Source: Brevibacillus_H ginsengisoli
Lineage (GTDB): Bacteria; Bacillota; Bacilli; Brevibacillales; Brevibacillaceae
Reading direction: 5' to 3'
Assembly (NCBI RefSeq): GCF_050113715.1
Contig: NZ_JBNJQR010000002.1
Location: 1-64,000 of the forward strand
DNA: 64,000 nucleotides
Shown one piece after another: positions 15,764-24,600 of the stretch. Positions within the stretch are counted from its first letter, which is position 1; the number at the start of each line of letters is the position of its first letter. Position numbers and translations under genes: made by a program. The notes beneath the pieces are model-generated. The model saw nothing but the letters and a program-made list of their open reading frames with translations, was not told where the DNA came from and did not search any database.

Positions 15764-16145
15764 ATGGTCAAACAACTGATCGTTGGCGACGCAATGCATG
15801 AACTGGCAAATTGCTATTTTTCAGTACCCGGAAATCGATCTCTCGACCGTGCCGCTGTGGCGGGAGGCTTTGGAAAGACGAGCTGACGTTCTGGCGGAGT
15901 TCGACTCGAATGTCGGCAAGTTTGAAAGGTTGCTCGCTGAATGCGACGAGAAAACGCTCGGTGAGGAATGGACGCTGCGCCACGGCGACCATATCATTTT
16001 CCGCGAACCGCGTGCGATCGCACTACGTACCTTCGGATTAAGCCACATGGTCCATCACCGGGCGCAGCTCGGGGTATACTTGCGGCTTCTTGATATTCCG
16101 ATGCCGGGCATCTACGGTCCCTCGGCCGATGAGGAAGCCCAATGA
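15764..16145 (+). pseudogene. DinB-family protein remnant with internal deletion/frameshift
   Basis: A very strong AAGGAGGAGAGG site leads into ATG at 15764 and MVKQLIVGDAMHELAN, a typical DinB N-terminus. The frame then dies, and the rest of the family continues in another frame (from about 15810) with LWREALERRADVLAEFD, HMVHHRAQLGVYL and PMPGIYGPSADE to the stop. The conserved middle part with the first metal-binding His helix is missing, so the product would not be a working four-helix DinB metalloprotein. The intact-looking 120-residue frame begun at 15783 has no ribosome site. It is richer in GC than its neighbours, suggesting a different origin. Confidence 0.7.
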
Positions 16146-16187
16146 ACTAGGTTTCTCATTCTAATATGCGCCAAAAAGTAGAATGTC

Positions 16188-16271
16188 TGGTATTTGAAGA
16201 AATAAAAAAGAATGGGTGACGTTACAGTGAATACTGTAGAGTCACCCATAATGATTAGTTAAGTTAAACGC
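16188..16271 (+). repeat. Dispersed hairpin repeat, copy 1
   Basis: ATGGGTGAC (16212-16220) and GTCACCCAT (16241-16249) pair perfectly; nested inside, TACAGT and ACTGTA pair around GAAT. The flanks TATTTGA-GAAATAAAA and TAGTTAAGTTAA are shared with the copy at 23219-23301. The whole unit resembles a small MITE or a mobile terminator. Confidence 0.6.
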
Positions 16272-16387
16272 GGAAAACATATGCGAAGAGCCATCCCTGT
16301 ATTAAACCCCTATCCTGCAATTGACGTAGTTGGGAAAAGAGTAACGAATACAAATAGAATTTGAAAGCTTACGAGTATCCCGTAGAC

Positions 16388-17341
16388 TTAAATAACAACG
16401 GGCTTTTTTTTATTCAAAAAATTAATAAAATCCAAACCGACTTTCGAAAGTGGGTGCGACTTTTTATAATACAGCATAATATTTCGATATGAATTTTCAT
16501 CATCAATTTTGTAAAAGAACAATTTATCTGTTGCTTCTAAGTAACGAGTAACTCCAGAACGCACGAAAGTAATGCCTTTTCCATTGGAAGCAATATAATA
16601 GGCGGTCAGCAACTGATCAAGATACATGGATATTTTGGGAGTAAAGCCTGCCTTTCTGCACATTTTTAAGCCTCTCTGGTACAAATCATTTCCTTTTTTC
16701 AATAATAGAAAATTTTCATTTTCAAATTCTTTCAGATTCACCTTAGGAACCTTTTGATTCAAATATTGTCCACTACCCACATCCTCAAAAGTCAAACGAA
16801 ACTTTTCTAACTTATTGTTCACTTCATAAGCTGTCGGAACCGCTAGTACAATCTCTTCTTCTGCCCACACAAAAGAATCAAAGATTTTTGCATCTCTTTT
16901 TTCAACATCCAAAATAATATCAACAATTCCAGACCGTAGACATTTCACCAAATCATCTGCATTTGCCTCAAGGATATTTACCGTATTATCTGGATACTCC
17001 GTCTTAAACTCTTGCACTATTGTTGGCAGAATATAAGCACAAAAGAAGGAAGCACCCCCAACATTTATCGTTCCCCGGTTATTTCCAAGAAAACTATTGA
17101 AATGTGTTCTCATTTCATTTTCTATTTTCATTATTTTCTCAACTGATTCAATATAGTATTCGCCTGCTGGTGTTAATTGTATTGGGTTACTACTCCTATC
17201 AAAAATAGGAAGTCCAATTTCGTCTTCTATCTTTTTTATTGCTGCACTAAGTGCTGGTTGGGAAATATATAGTTCCTCAGCCGCCTTAGAAAAACTTTTA
17301 TTCAAATGAACCGCATAAACATAACCCATATTTTTTAGCAT
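16388..17341 (-). CDS. LysR-family transcriptional regulator
   Basis: The 317-residue protein has the N-terminal winged helix (KSFSKAAEELYISQPALSAA, about residues 15-34, then IGLPIFDRS) and a C-terminal effector-binding domain. GAGGGG lies upstream of the ATG. It is transcribed away from the aminotransferase/RidA/dehydrogenase genes with 351 bases between. LysR regulators usually control the divergent unit in response to a small molecule from that pathway, so it is the likely regulator of the cluster. The effector is unknown. Confidence 0.88.
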   Translation of the reverse strand: MLKNMGYVYAVHLNKSFSKAAEELYISQPALSAAIKKIEDEIGLPIFDRSSNPIQLTPAGEYYIESVEKIMKIENEMRTHFNSFLGNNRGTINVGGASFFCAYILPTIVQEFKTEYPDNTVNILEANADDLVKCLRSGIVDIILDVEKRDAKIFDSFVWAEEEIVLAVPTAYEVNNKLEKFRLTFEDVGSGQYLNQKVPKVNLKEFENENFLLLKKGNDLYQRGLKMCRKAGFTPKISMYLDQLLTAYYIASNGKGITFVRSGVTRYLEATDKLFFYKIDDENSYRNIMLYYKKSHPLSKVGLDFINFLNKKKPVVI

Positions 17342-17692
17342 AAAAGTCGCCCCTCGTATTTGCTAGCGATTTATCATAATGTTTATATTAAATAGACTAT
17401 AAATTTCTAGATAAAGGATTGTGAGAGGAAAACCAAAACCCAAAATGTTTAAGCAAATGCGTACCAATGTTGGATACTAAGTATTTTTATATACAATTCT
17501 CCATTTGCTTTCATCAGTATAAAGAAAATTATATATCATTATAAACTTTTTGATATTTGAGTTAAAGCGTAAGAAGCACTTATCATTGAGCTATGGAGAA
17601 ATCATTAAATAACAAGGATTGGAATCGGAATAAAAAGAGTTGTCTATTGAATACAATTCTAATTGTCTTGGGAGAGGAAAGAGGAACTGCAA
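17342..17692. promoter_or_regulatory. Divergent promoter region between the LysR and aminotransferase genes
   Basis: No gene is seen. The region is AT-rich, with several TATA-like words (TTTATATTAAATAGACTATAAAT near 17380-17400; TATAAACTTTTTGA near 17540). It should contain the regulator's binding sites, but I could not fix a specific operator. Confidence 0.35.
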
Positions 17693-18907
17693 ATGAATTT
17701 ACTGGAAGGAAAATTTTTAAAACTTGGTTCTGAATTTGCACCTGGACAAGAAGTTCGCCAAAACACAAATGAAGTGAGTCTGCGCGGTGAGAAAATTTCG
17801 GGCACGCCGGTTGACTTTTCACACGGGGATGTTGACGCTTTTAAGCCAACTCCAGGCTCTTTAGATGTCTTCGTCGAAGGGGTTCATCTCGGAGGAAAGC
17901 AGGCCTATACCGAGTATCGTGGAAGTCAAAACATCCGGGAGGACGCCGCCCAAAAGCTTGCTAATTTCACGGGTTCAACGATTAACGCAGACCAGAATTT
18001 GATCATCTCTCCAGGAACACAAGGGGCACTTTTCCTGGCTATGGGATCTACGATTTCCAGAGGTGACAAGGTTGCCATTGTAGCGCCAGACTATTTTGCC
18101 AATCGAAAATTAGTCGAATTCTTTGAGGGCGTTGTCGTTCCAATCCAGATGGAATATTTCAACACACACATTTGCGCAGGGTTGGATTTAACTCAGCTGG
18201 AGGATGCTTTTAAAGTCGGTGTTAAAGTCTTTTTGTTCTCTAATCCCAATAATCCTACGGGCGTAATCTATTCACCTGATGAAATACGAGGGATTGCACA
18301 ACTTGCCCAACAGTACGGAGTCACAGTCATCGTCGATCAACTTTACTCCCGTCAGATTTTTGAGGGACGGACTTATACGCACTTATGTGCACAGAATATT
18401 GTAGATCCCGAAAATGTAATGACCATCATGGGGCCATCAAAAACAGAGTCGCTTAGTGGGTACCGGCTAGGTGTAGCGTTTGGATCCGCAAAAATTATTG
18501 AACGTATGGAAAAGCTGCAGGCAATTGTGTCTCTCCGTGCAGGGGGATATAGCCAAGCTGTATTGAGATCCTGGTTTGCCGAACCAGAAGGATGGATGAC
18601 TGAACGGATAGCGAAGCACCAAGCAATCCGTGATGATTTGCTTGCAAAGTTGCGCGCTGTTGAGGGCTTTGAAGTGCGACCTACAGAGGCAGGTAGCTAT
18701 CTATTCCCAAGAATTCCTGAATTAGATGTTACATTAGAAGAATTTGTGAAAATTCTTCGCCTACAAGCCGATGTGACAGTAACACCTGGTATAGAATTTG
18801 GTACACAGTTTACTGATAGTTTTCGAATCAACTTTTCACAAGATCATGCAGCTGCAGTTGCTGCAATTGACCGTGTCACTAAAGTAGTGGAGCTGTATCG
18901 AAAATGA
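17693..18907 (+). CDS. Fold-type I PLP-dependent aminotransferase
   Basis: The 404-residue protein shows the class I/II aminotransferase signatures: SNPNNPTG (substrate and cofactor contact), VIVDQLYSRQIFEG with the Asp that pairs with the pyridine nitrogen, and MGPSKTESLSGYRLG with the Schiff-base lysine, and an Arg near the C-terminus (FRINFSQ) for carboxylate binding. I start at the ATG at 17693, after GAGGAA, rather than an upstream TTG. It overlaps the RidA gene by four bases. With RidA, a hydroxyacid dehydrogenase and a LysR regulator it probably transaminates an amino acid to a keto acid, which the dehydrogenase reduces. Substrate is not predictable. Confidence 0.88.
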   Translation: MNLLEGKFLKLGSEFAPGQEVRQNTNEVSLRGEKISGTPVDFSHGDVDAFKPTPGSLDVFVEGVHLGGKQAYTEYRGSQNIREDAAQKLANFTGSTINADQNLIISPGTQGALFLAMGSTISRGDKVAIVAPDYFANRKLVEFFEGVVVPIQMEYFNTHICAGLDLTQLEDAFKVGVKVFLFSNPNNPTGVIYSPDEIRGIAQLAQQYGVTVIVDQLYSRQIFEGRTYTHLCAQNIVDPENVMTIMGPSKTESLSGYRLGVAFGSAKIIERMEKLQAIVSLRAGGYSQAVLRSWFAEPEGWMTERIAKHQAIRDDLLAKLRAVEGFEVRPTEAGSYLFPRIPELDVTLEEFVKILRLQADVTVTPGIEFGTQFTDSFRINFSQDHAAAVAAIDRVTKVVELYRK

Positions 18908-19386
18908 GCACATCAAGAGAAAAAAATAATCTTATTCCGCAGGGGAAGTATGTTCCTGCCTCACGGGTTGGAAACATGATTTATACTGCGGGAATGACAC
19001 CTAGGACAAATGGCGTTCTGATTCAAAGTGGAAAAGTTAGTGCTGAAAAGCCGGTTGATACCTATAAACAAGCAAGTATTCAAGCGGTTACCAATGCACT
19101 TACTGCTGCTAGGAATTTACTTACTGAACACGAAAAGCTGGAACAGATCGTTTCGCTTACCGTTTACATTAATGCGGAAGAGACATTTGAGGCACATTCT
19201 AGCCTAGCAGATTTCGCATCTGAGTACCTATACGAAGAATTAGGTAGTGCTGGTGTAGGGAGCCGAGCCGCAATAGGTGTTGCATCATTGCCAGGCAATT
19301 CATCTGTTGAGATTCAACTTATTGCTTCCGTATCTTTTAAGGGTACGGATTATGAAGTTCTGGGATTTTCCAATAGCAGGAGTTAA
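18904..19386 (+). CDS. RidA-family (reactive intermediate deaminase) protein
   Basis: The 160-residue protein starts with an ATGA overlap of the aminotransferase stop. It shows NMIYTAGMTPR near the start, TVYINAEE, and the family end GSRAAIGVASLPGNSSVEIQ with the Arg and Glu that in RidA bind and hydrolyse enamine/imine acids. RidA proteins remove 2-aminoacrylate-type by-products of PLP enzymes, which fits translational coupling to the aminotransferase. At 160 residues it is longer than the usual 125, with extra residues at both ends. Confidence 0.85.
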   Translation: MSTSREKNNLIPQGKYVPASRVGNMIYTAGMTPRTNGVLIQSGKVSAEKPVDTYKQASIQAVTNALTAARNLLTEHEKLEQIVSLTVYINAEETFEAHSSLADFASEYLYEELGSAGVGSRAAIGVASLPGNSSVEIQLIASVSFKGTDYEVLGFSNSRS

Positions 19387-19409
19387 TATATATATAAAGG
19401 AGAAAAGCT

Positions 19410-20363
19410 ATGACTGAGCCTAACATTCTCGTCTTTAATCCAGATTATTCAAAAGCTGAAGCTTATACTAAATCTATAAACAGTTACGGGTTTAAATCTG
19501 TACAAGCAGCTTCTACATTAGAAGAGGCAATAAAGCTTTTGCCAGGTACGGAAGTTGTTTTGGGATGGAGGTTCCCTCTGGAGCTACTCCATCAGCCTCT
19601 TGCCTCCTCTGTTCGCTGGTTTCAGTCGCAGGGAGCTGGTGTCGATGACTTGGTCTCAGACGGTTCCATCCCTCAGGACATTATCCTTACCCGAATTGTC
19701 AATCAGTTCGGAACGTATATATCTGAATATGTTTTTATGTTCCTGTTGGATATAGTGAAGAACGGATCTCGTATGAGGCAATCACAGATCAAAAGGCAAT
19801 GGGACCCATTCATTTCTGAAACTCTGGCGGGTAAAACGATGGGAGTGGCTGGTCTTGGATCCATCGGGTCTGAGATTGTTCGTAAAGCTCGAGCCTTTGA
19901 CATGAATGTGCATGGGCTAAGTTTTAGTGGCACAAATGCTTCGTTAGTGGATTGCCACTTTAGCTCAGATCAGTGGAATGAATTTGTGAAAGATCTCGAC
20001 TATTTGGTGCTTACCCTTCCCTTGACAGATACTACGCGTCATATCATTAACAAGGAACTTCTTATAGCCATGAAACCGAATGCTTGCTTGATAAATGTGG
20101 GCCGCGGAGCATTGATTAACGAAGATGATTTAACAGATGTCATGCAATCAGGGCACCTTCAAGCGGCCGTTCTTGATGTATTTGAGAAAGAACCGCTGTC
20201 AAAGGAACACGCTTTTTGGTCGATTCCGAATGTGTATGTAACTTCTCACTTGTCGGGACCGAGTACAATTGATAGCGTAAGTCACTTTTTTGTAGAGAAT
20301 CTAAAATGCTATAGTGAAGGGAAGTCATTGAATGGGGTAGTAAACCGGGAACGAGGATATTAA
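19410..20363 (+). CDS. D-2-hydroxyacid dehydrogenase
   Basis: The 317-residue protein has the NAD-binding Rossmann motif GVAGLGSIGSEIVRKA and the catalytic triad of the family: Arg in NVGRGALI, Glu in EKEPLS, and His in VTSHLSGPS. These enzymes interconvert 2-keto acids and D-2-hydroxy acids. Instead of the usual WxxxP after the His region the sequence is LSGPSTIDS. It lies 23 bases after the RidA gene with AAGGAG, completing a likely operon aminotransferase-RidA-dehydrogenase. NAD versus NADP use is not clear. Confidence 0.85.
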   Translation: MTEPNILVFNPDYSKAEAYTKSINSYGFKSVQAASTLEEAIKLLPGTEVVLGWRFPLELLHQPLASSVRWFQSQGAGVDDLVSDGSIPQDIILTRIVNQFGTYISEYVFMFLLDIVKNGSRMRQSQIKRQWDPFISETLAGKTMGVAGLGSIGSEIVRKARAFDMNVHGLSFSGTNASLVDCHFSSDQWNEFVKDLDYLVLTLPLTDTTRHIINKELLIAMKPNACLINVGRGALINEDDLTDVMQSGHLQAAVLDVFEKEPLSKEHAFWSIPNVYVTSHLSGPSTIDSVSHFFVENLKCYSEGKSLNGVVNRERGY

Positions 20364-20407
20364 TTTGTATAGGATTGGATAACGTAATTAACACAGGAGG
20401 TGCGCTT

Positions 20408-20806
20408 ATGACAATAGAGTACAGAATTAATACTTCAATTCTTGCCAAAGATGTTTCGGACGTTTATAAAAGCTCTGGAATTAAACGTCCTGTGGATGAT
20501 CTTGATCGCATTCAAAGAATGATTGATAATGCCGATATCAACATTTCTGCTTGGGATGATGATAAATTAATAGGCATTGCAAGAGCGATTACCGACTTTT
20601 CATACTGTTGTTATCTATCTGATTTAGCAATATGTAAGGAGTATCAAAGGGCTGGTATTGGGACAGAACTAATCAAGCGTTTGCGAGAATACTTAGGTGA
20701 AGAGGTTTCCCTACTTTTACTCTCTGCACCTACCGCGATGGAATATTACCCACGTATTGGCTTTGAGAAATCAGAAAAAGCATTCCTGATACCGAGAGTA
20801 AAGTAA
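20408..20806 (+). CDS. GNAT-family N-acetyltransferase
   Basis: The 132-residue protein contains YLSDLAICKEYQRAGIGTEL, a clear GNAT motif A with the QRxGIG acetyl-CoA loop, and MEYYPRIGFEKSE at the C-terminus. I begin at the ATG at 20408, directly after AGGAGG; an upstream in-frame start is unsupported. It lies 44 bases after the dehydrogenase and may be the last gene of that operon, as a terminator follows. Substrate is unknown. Confidence 0.85.
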   Translation: MTIEYRINTSILAKDVSDVYKSSGIKRPVDDLDRIQRMIDNADINISAWDDDKLIGIARAITDFSYCCYLSDLAICKEYQRAGIGTELIKRLREYLGEEVSLLLLSAPTAMEYYPRIGFEKSEKAFLIPRVK

Positions 20807-20897
20807 TGAGCGACTGAACAAACGGGTAAGGTTAGTTAAAACCTGGAACTACCTCACCTTAGAATCATTGCATCCGCTGAACCAGGGATAGCATAAA

Positions 20898-20938
20898 AGC
20901 CGGTTACACCTATAAAGTGGTGAAAACCGGCTATTTTT
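20898..20938 (+). terminator. Strong terminator after the GNAT gene
   Basis: AGCCGGTT (20898-20905) and AACCGGCT (20925-20932) pair perfectly, with CACC/GGTG extending inside, followed by ATTTTT. Confidence 0.8.
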
Positions 20939-20984
20939 GTATTCAGAATTCCTTAACGTTGTAAATTTCCGATTATCTTAACTT

Positions 20985-21024
20985 CAATGTGACAATCACT
21001 GTTAAATCAATGGTTGTCACATTG
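20985..21024. repeat. 11-bp inverted repeat
   Basis: CAATGTGACAA (20985-20995) and TTGTCACATTG (21014-21024) are perfect inverted repeats with an 18-base centre. There is no T-run, so it is more likely an operator or a transposon scar than a terminator. Confidence 0.5.
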
Positions 21025-21450
21025 TTTACATGTATTTAAAGTAGTTTTATATTTGGTCTAGTTATCTTATAAGGCTATTCGGATTTTGTGGTGGAAATGT
21101 AAAAACCTAGTGAGTTTAATTGTTCCTCTGTTAAGGTGACTGTCCAAAGATAATAATGATTTAGACTGATTAATAAAGTATTAGACTGGATAATAAAGTT
21201 CTAGACTGTGGCCACGTTAAACTAACAGGCAGAGTAGTTCTAAATATAGTTGCCTTATTTATCTTTATTAATGGTACAATTTGCTGTACCTACAGATTTT
21301 CCGGCAGGATAGATACGAATTGTGTGGAATGGGAGGGTATTCAAATTAAACGTAAGGAAACGGGATGCAAGCGAGACCGGTTCCGATTCAAAGAGCAAGA
21401 GAGTCCGGTCTGTGCGGATGTTGACGGCCGGTATAGCTGTCCGTGGTATA

Positions 21451-21615
21451 ATGGACCCTTGGCCCATGCTGATCAACCTTGATGCGCAGCATCCGGCATT
21501 GGCAGGGCTTTCCTGGAAGGCGGATCTAATTGTCGTCCAGACCTGTGTTGCTTGCAGTTGTAACGGTACGGTGTATATGGAGACTGATAGGGCAGGGAGA
21601 GCCCGTCTGGAGTGA
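21451..21615 (+). pseudogene. Gene fragment inside the transposon
   Basis: From ATG at 21451 the frame reads LINLDAQHPALAGLSW, then QTCVACSCNGTVYMETD and GRARLE to a TGA. The clustered cysteines (CVACSC) and the smooth protein-like run look like a genuine C-terminal part, open upstream to about 21322, but no ribosome site or start of a full protein is present. It is probably the tail of a gene cut on the left. Function is unknown. Confidence 0.3.
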
Positions 21616-21796
21616 ACATAATGCAATGTCGAAAGGAGCGGGAGAGATTGACTTAAAGAATCGTTATCATTCGTATGTTATGTAAACGGAACGATTCTAA
21701 ATTGCGCGGGAGCCCCGACATCCGTTTCATGGCAGCGAGTGGGACGTGCGGTTGCGCACATCGGTTTTTCGAAGATAAGGAGAGGACGAGCGGAAC

Positions 21797-22675
21797 ATGA
21801 ATGTGGAAGTGTATACGTTAAATGCGTTTGCGAAAGGGGAGCGTGGCGGTAATCCAGCAGGCGTTGTCTTGGAGGGTGGCCTTTCACTGTATGCTGCCGA
21901 AATGCAGCTTATAGCGAAGGAATTGGGCTTTTCGGAGACGGCCTTTATGGAAAAATCCCTGCTTGCGGATTACAAAATCCGCTATTTCACCCCCGCCAGC
22001 GAAGTTGATCTGTGCGGACATGCCACGATTGCTGCATTTGGACTAATGCATTCGCTGGGTTTGGCAAAGGAAGGGACCTCCTATAAGATAGAAACCAAGG
22101 CAGGGATTTTGGATGTCGATATTAGCTCTGAGGGTCTTGTTTATTTGTCACAAGCCTTACCACAATTTCTTGAAAGGATATCCTGTGAGGAAATCGCCCC
22201 ATCTTTGGGGATGGATGCCGAGGATCTGGAAACCGGGTTGCCCATCCAGATTGTTTCGACGGGGCTGCGGGACATTTTGATCCCGATCCGCAGCAGGAAG
22301 CTCTTGAATGAAGTTCAGCCAAATTTTGACGCCATAACCGCCATCAGCGAAAAATATGATGTGGTTGGATATCATCTGTTCACGATGGATACTCCAGACG
22401 ATGCTGCTGCGGAATGTCGGAATTTTGCGCCGCTGTACGATATTCCCGAGGAGAGCGCGACAGGAACATCCAACGGTGCCCTGCTCAGCTATTTGTACCA
22501 ACATGGCCAACTATCTTTGCGGGAAGTGGAGCACGTCATGTTCAGGCAAGGGTATTCGATGGATTGTCCTTCTGAAATTAAGGTAGGATTGCGCCTGAGC
22601 GAGAGCGGTGAAATCAACCAGGTTCGGGTTGGAGGTGCAGTAGTTGGCATTGAACGAAGACATATCACGATATAA
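21797..22675 (+). CDS. PhzF-family isomerase/epimerase-like protein
   Basis: The 292-residue protein begins VEVYTLNAFAKGERGGNPAGVVL, the family's N-terminal signature with the GNPAGV active-site loop. It continues with FSETAFME, with the catalytic-type Glu, and YFTPASEVDLCGHATIAA, and in the second pseudo-repeat ESATGTSNGALLSYL. PhzF relatives isomerise trans-2,3-dihydro-3-hydroxyanthranilate in phenazine synthesis; most members have other, unknown substrates and resemble diaminopimelate epimerase. AAGGAG lies somewhat far (14 bases) upstream. It is the only intact gene in the Tn7-type element. No phenazine genes are near, so a phenazine role is unlikely. Confidence 0.85.
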   Translation: MNVEVYTLNAFAKGERGGNPAGVVLEGGLSLYAAEMQLIAKELGFSETAFMEKSLLADYKIRYFTPASEVDLCGHATIAAFGLMHSLGLAKEGTSYKIETKAGILDVDISSEGLVYLSQALPQFLERISCEEIAPSLGMDAEDLETGLPIQIVSTGLRDILIPIRSRKLLNEVQPNFDAITAISEKYDVVGYHLFTMDTPDDAAAECRNFAPLYDIPEESATGTSNGALLSYLYQHGQLSLREVEHVMFRQGYSMDCPSEIKVGLRLSESGEINQVRVGGAVVGIERRHITI

Positions 22676-22746
22676 GTGAAATCAAACAGACTGCTTGTAG
22701 CTAATGTACCTTACGGGGCAACGGGCTTATTCTGCTACTGGCGAGG

Positions 22747-22938
22747 CTAGATAGCGGAGGATGCTTGCGTGAGCAGACGGGTTAACATTTCTTCATCCAA
22801 TCTGTCGTTTCCCTTGATTTTGATCGTTTTGCGTTCCTGAGGGCCATCGAACAAGCCCTCCGGCAATTCTAGGCCGCTTGCGTTGAAGATCGCGAACGAC
22901 CCGTAGTTGCATTGAACTAACGGATACGATAGTTCAAT
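22747..22938 (-). pseudogene. C-terminal fragment of an unidentified gene
   Basis: On the minus strand a frame reads YPLVQCNYGSFAIFNASG, then LPEGLFDGPQERKTIKI and LTRLLTQASSAI to a TAG. It is protein-like but opens directly inside the right-end repeat array, without a start. The gene was probably truncated when the transposon end was formed. The family is not recognised with certainty. Confidence 0.4.
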
Positions 22939-23218
22939 GAGTCATTCTAAAACTTTATTATTCAGTAAAGAGCCATGGATTGCTTAATTCAAATGTTGAG
23001 TCTAAAACTAATTTTCAAATACCACGTGATTTTGAAGACCGGGACTCCTTGTACTATAAGGGCTTCTGGTCTAAAACTTTATTATCACTGAACAGTGACT
23101 TCTTCATCTTTTAAGGTGGATATTTTATCTTTCGTGAAACGACCATTTAATGTTGCATAATAATCAAAATCCGAGATAGAACTGTACTATGAATACTATA
23201 AAATTAATATAGATATCT

Positions 23219-23301
23219 AGTATTTGATGAAATAAAAAGAATGGGCAACTCTACATTGAATACTGTAAAGTCACCCATTAAGGCTAGTTAAGTTAACTGC
23301 G
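23219..23301 (+). repeat. Dispersed hairpin repeat, copy 2
   Basis: It shares TAGTATTTGATGAAATAAAAAG, the arm GTCACCCAT, GAATACTGTA and TAGTTAAGTTAA-type flanks with the copy at 16188-16271, in the same orientation. Its left arm is degraded (ATGGGCAAC in place of ATGGGTGAC). The two copies flank the LysR/aminotransferase cluster and the transposon. Confidence 0.6.
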
Positions 23302-23355
23302 TTTTGAAGGCGGTACTCCAACGAAGGGAAGGAGATTTAATATGACTACAACTCA

Positions 23356-24432
23356 TTATTTACGAAGCAAGAGATTATAAGCAACCACAGCATCCTTTAC
23401 CTTCATTTTATAATTTTCAGGCATTCCTTTTTCTTGCTTGGTAAAAAACTTACTTTCCAGAACATAGCTTTCTACTGCTTTCTTCTTATTAACTCTTTCA
23501 ATAAGGGAAGCTGCTGCGATCTTAACATCCTTGGCAGTGTCAGCATAACGTTTTAACGAATACGGATCGTATCCTGCTTTCCTCGCTTCTTCTGGTTTAT
23601 CCACTAGCATTAGCAAATGATCAAGGTCTTCCGCTACCTGGTCATATTTCGGTTTGAATGTGGCCATATTTAGTGCAAGCATATTTTGGGCAGTAATTCC
23701 TTGTTTGCTAAGTTCATCGGATAAGCTCTCCACATCCATCAAAAATTTTAAAGCATAGTATGGAGCATTTGAACCTGCATCTTTGAACTTTTGCAATTGG
23801 AGTGAATGAAACTCATTCTCTACTTTTTTGAATTCTTTAAAATAACTCCTTGATAATTCCTCATATACTTCAATGGATTGAATCAATTCGCTATGGTATT
23901 GCTTGCACTTGGCAAATTGATCATCTAGATAACCTTTCGTTTCATAATAGGTATGGGCTTTGTTGATGACACTTGTAAGATTATTCACAACTGGTTGCAT
24001 TTGTTCGATCGTAGCGTCAACTGATTGATAGGCGGGGGTGGCATGAGCATAGGCAAACCCGACTTTCAGGTTATCGAGATCATTATCTGAAATTGAAGCG
24101 AAGGTAAAGCTAAAATGATTATCGATACGAGGTTGTCTATTCTTCCCGAATTCATCCACATATTTCTCTAGTTGAACATTCATATTGCTTAAAGCATTGC
24201 TAAACTCTACATACGCATTAAATTTGTCCAGCCTTTTAGCTTCGACGATGGCTGGAGTTGTTTCAGTAGCCATCTCTTCTTGAGGCAACGAATCCGAATA
24301 TCTCGGGCTCGATACTTGCTGATTCGTGGTTGCTGTCGATTTGGTATCGCTAAAAGGTAATGCATGCCAGGATATTTTTACAATCATAGAAAAAATAACG
24401 AGTATGGGAAAGATCCAAAGTCTTTTATTCAA
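23356..24432 (-). CDS. DUF3829 (YiiG-like) membrane-anchored protein
   Basis: The 358-residue protein has one N-terminal membrane anchor (WIFPILVIFSMIVKI) without a lipobox cysteine, a low-complexity Ser/Thr linker, and a long all-helical domain (KFNAYVEFSNALSNMN to the end) of DUF3829 type, as in E. coli YiiG. I chose the TTG at 24432 because AAAAGGAGG lies 9 bases upstream; the upstream ATG at 24486 has no such site. It diverges from the hscC-type gene, so the two may share regulation. It is probably an extracytoplasmic protein; its function is unknown. Confidence 0.7.
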   Translation of the reverse strand: MNKRLWIFPILVIFSMIVKISWHALPFSDTKSTATTNQQVSSPRYSDSLPQEEMATETTPAIVEAKRLDKFNAYVEFSNALSNMNVQLEKYVDEFGKNRQPRIDNHFSFTFASISDNDLDNLKVGFAYAHATPAYQSVDATIEQMQPVVNNLTSVINKAHTYYETKGYLDDQFAKCKQYHSELIQSIEVYEELSRSYFKEFKKVENEFHSLQLQKFKDAGSNAPYYALKFLMDVESLSDELSKQGITAQNMLALNMATFKPKYDQVAEDLDHLLMLVDKPEEARKAGYDPYSLKRYADTAKDVKIAAASLIERVNKKKAVESYVLESKFFTKQEKGMPENYKMKVKDAVVAYNLLLRK

Positions 24433-24600
24433 AAAAGACAGCCTCCTTTTTCCTTGAATCGACATGAATTCAAATGAATCGCTCATTGATTTTTGTAAAA
24501 AAATGGCTTAGTATAATTCCGACAACTTACCCAGCATATTACAAATGAACAGTGAAATAAAGGTTTTGTGGAAAAATCACACAAGGAAAGAGGCCGAATT

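Larger units (their letters stand above)
21141..23094 (+). mobile_element. Non-autonomous Tn7-type transposon (1,954 bp) carrying a phzF-family gene
   Basis: The left end begins TGTCCAAAGATAATAA and the right end, read inward on the other strand, begins TGTTCAGTGATAATAA; about 21 of the first 27 bases agree. GTGAC flanks both ends (21136-21140 and 23095-23099), a 5-bp target duplication. Each end carries further copies of a roughly 20-bp unit of the type ACTGGATAATAAAGTTCTAG (left: near 21164 and 21184; right, inverted: near 22943 and 23001, besides the terminal one). TGT/ACA ends, 5-bp duplication and repeated binding sites are the hallmarks of TnsB-type transposases. No transposase is inside, so it would need help in trans or is dead. 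The cargo is phzF plus gene fragments. Confidence 0.75.

Noticed and set aside
15783..16145. Intact 120-residue DinB protein
   Set aside because: Start lacks a ribosome site and the N-terminal part of the family lies in another frame upstream, so it is a remnant.
23342..23380. Short frame MTTTHYLRSKRL after a strong GGGAAGGAG site
   Set aside because: Only 12 codons and overlapping the end of the DUF3829 gene on the other strand; at best the cut 5' end of a lost gene.
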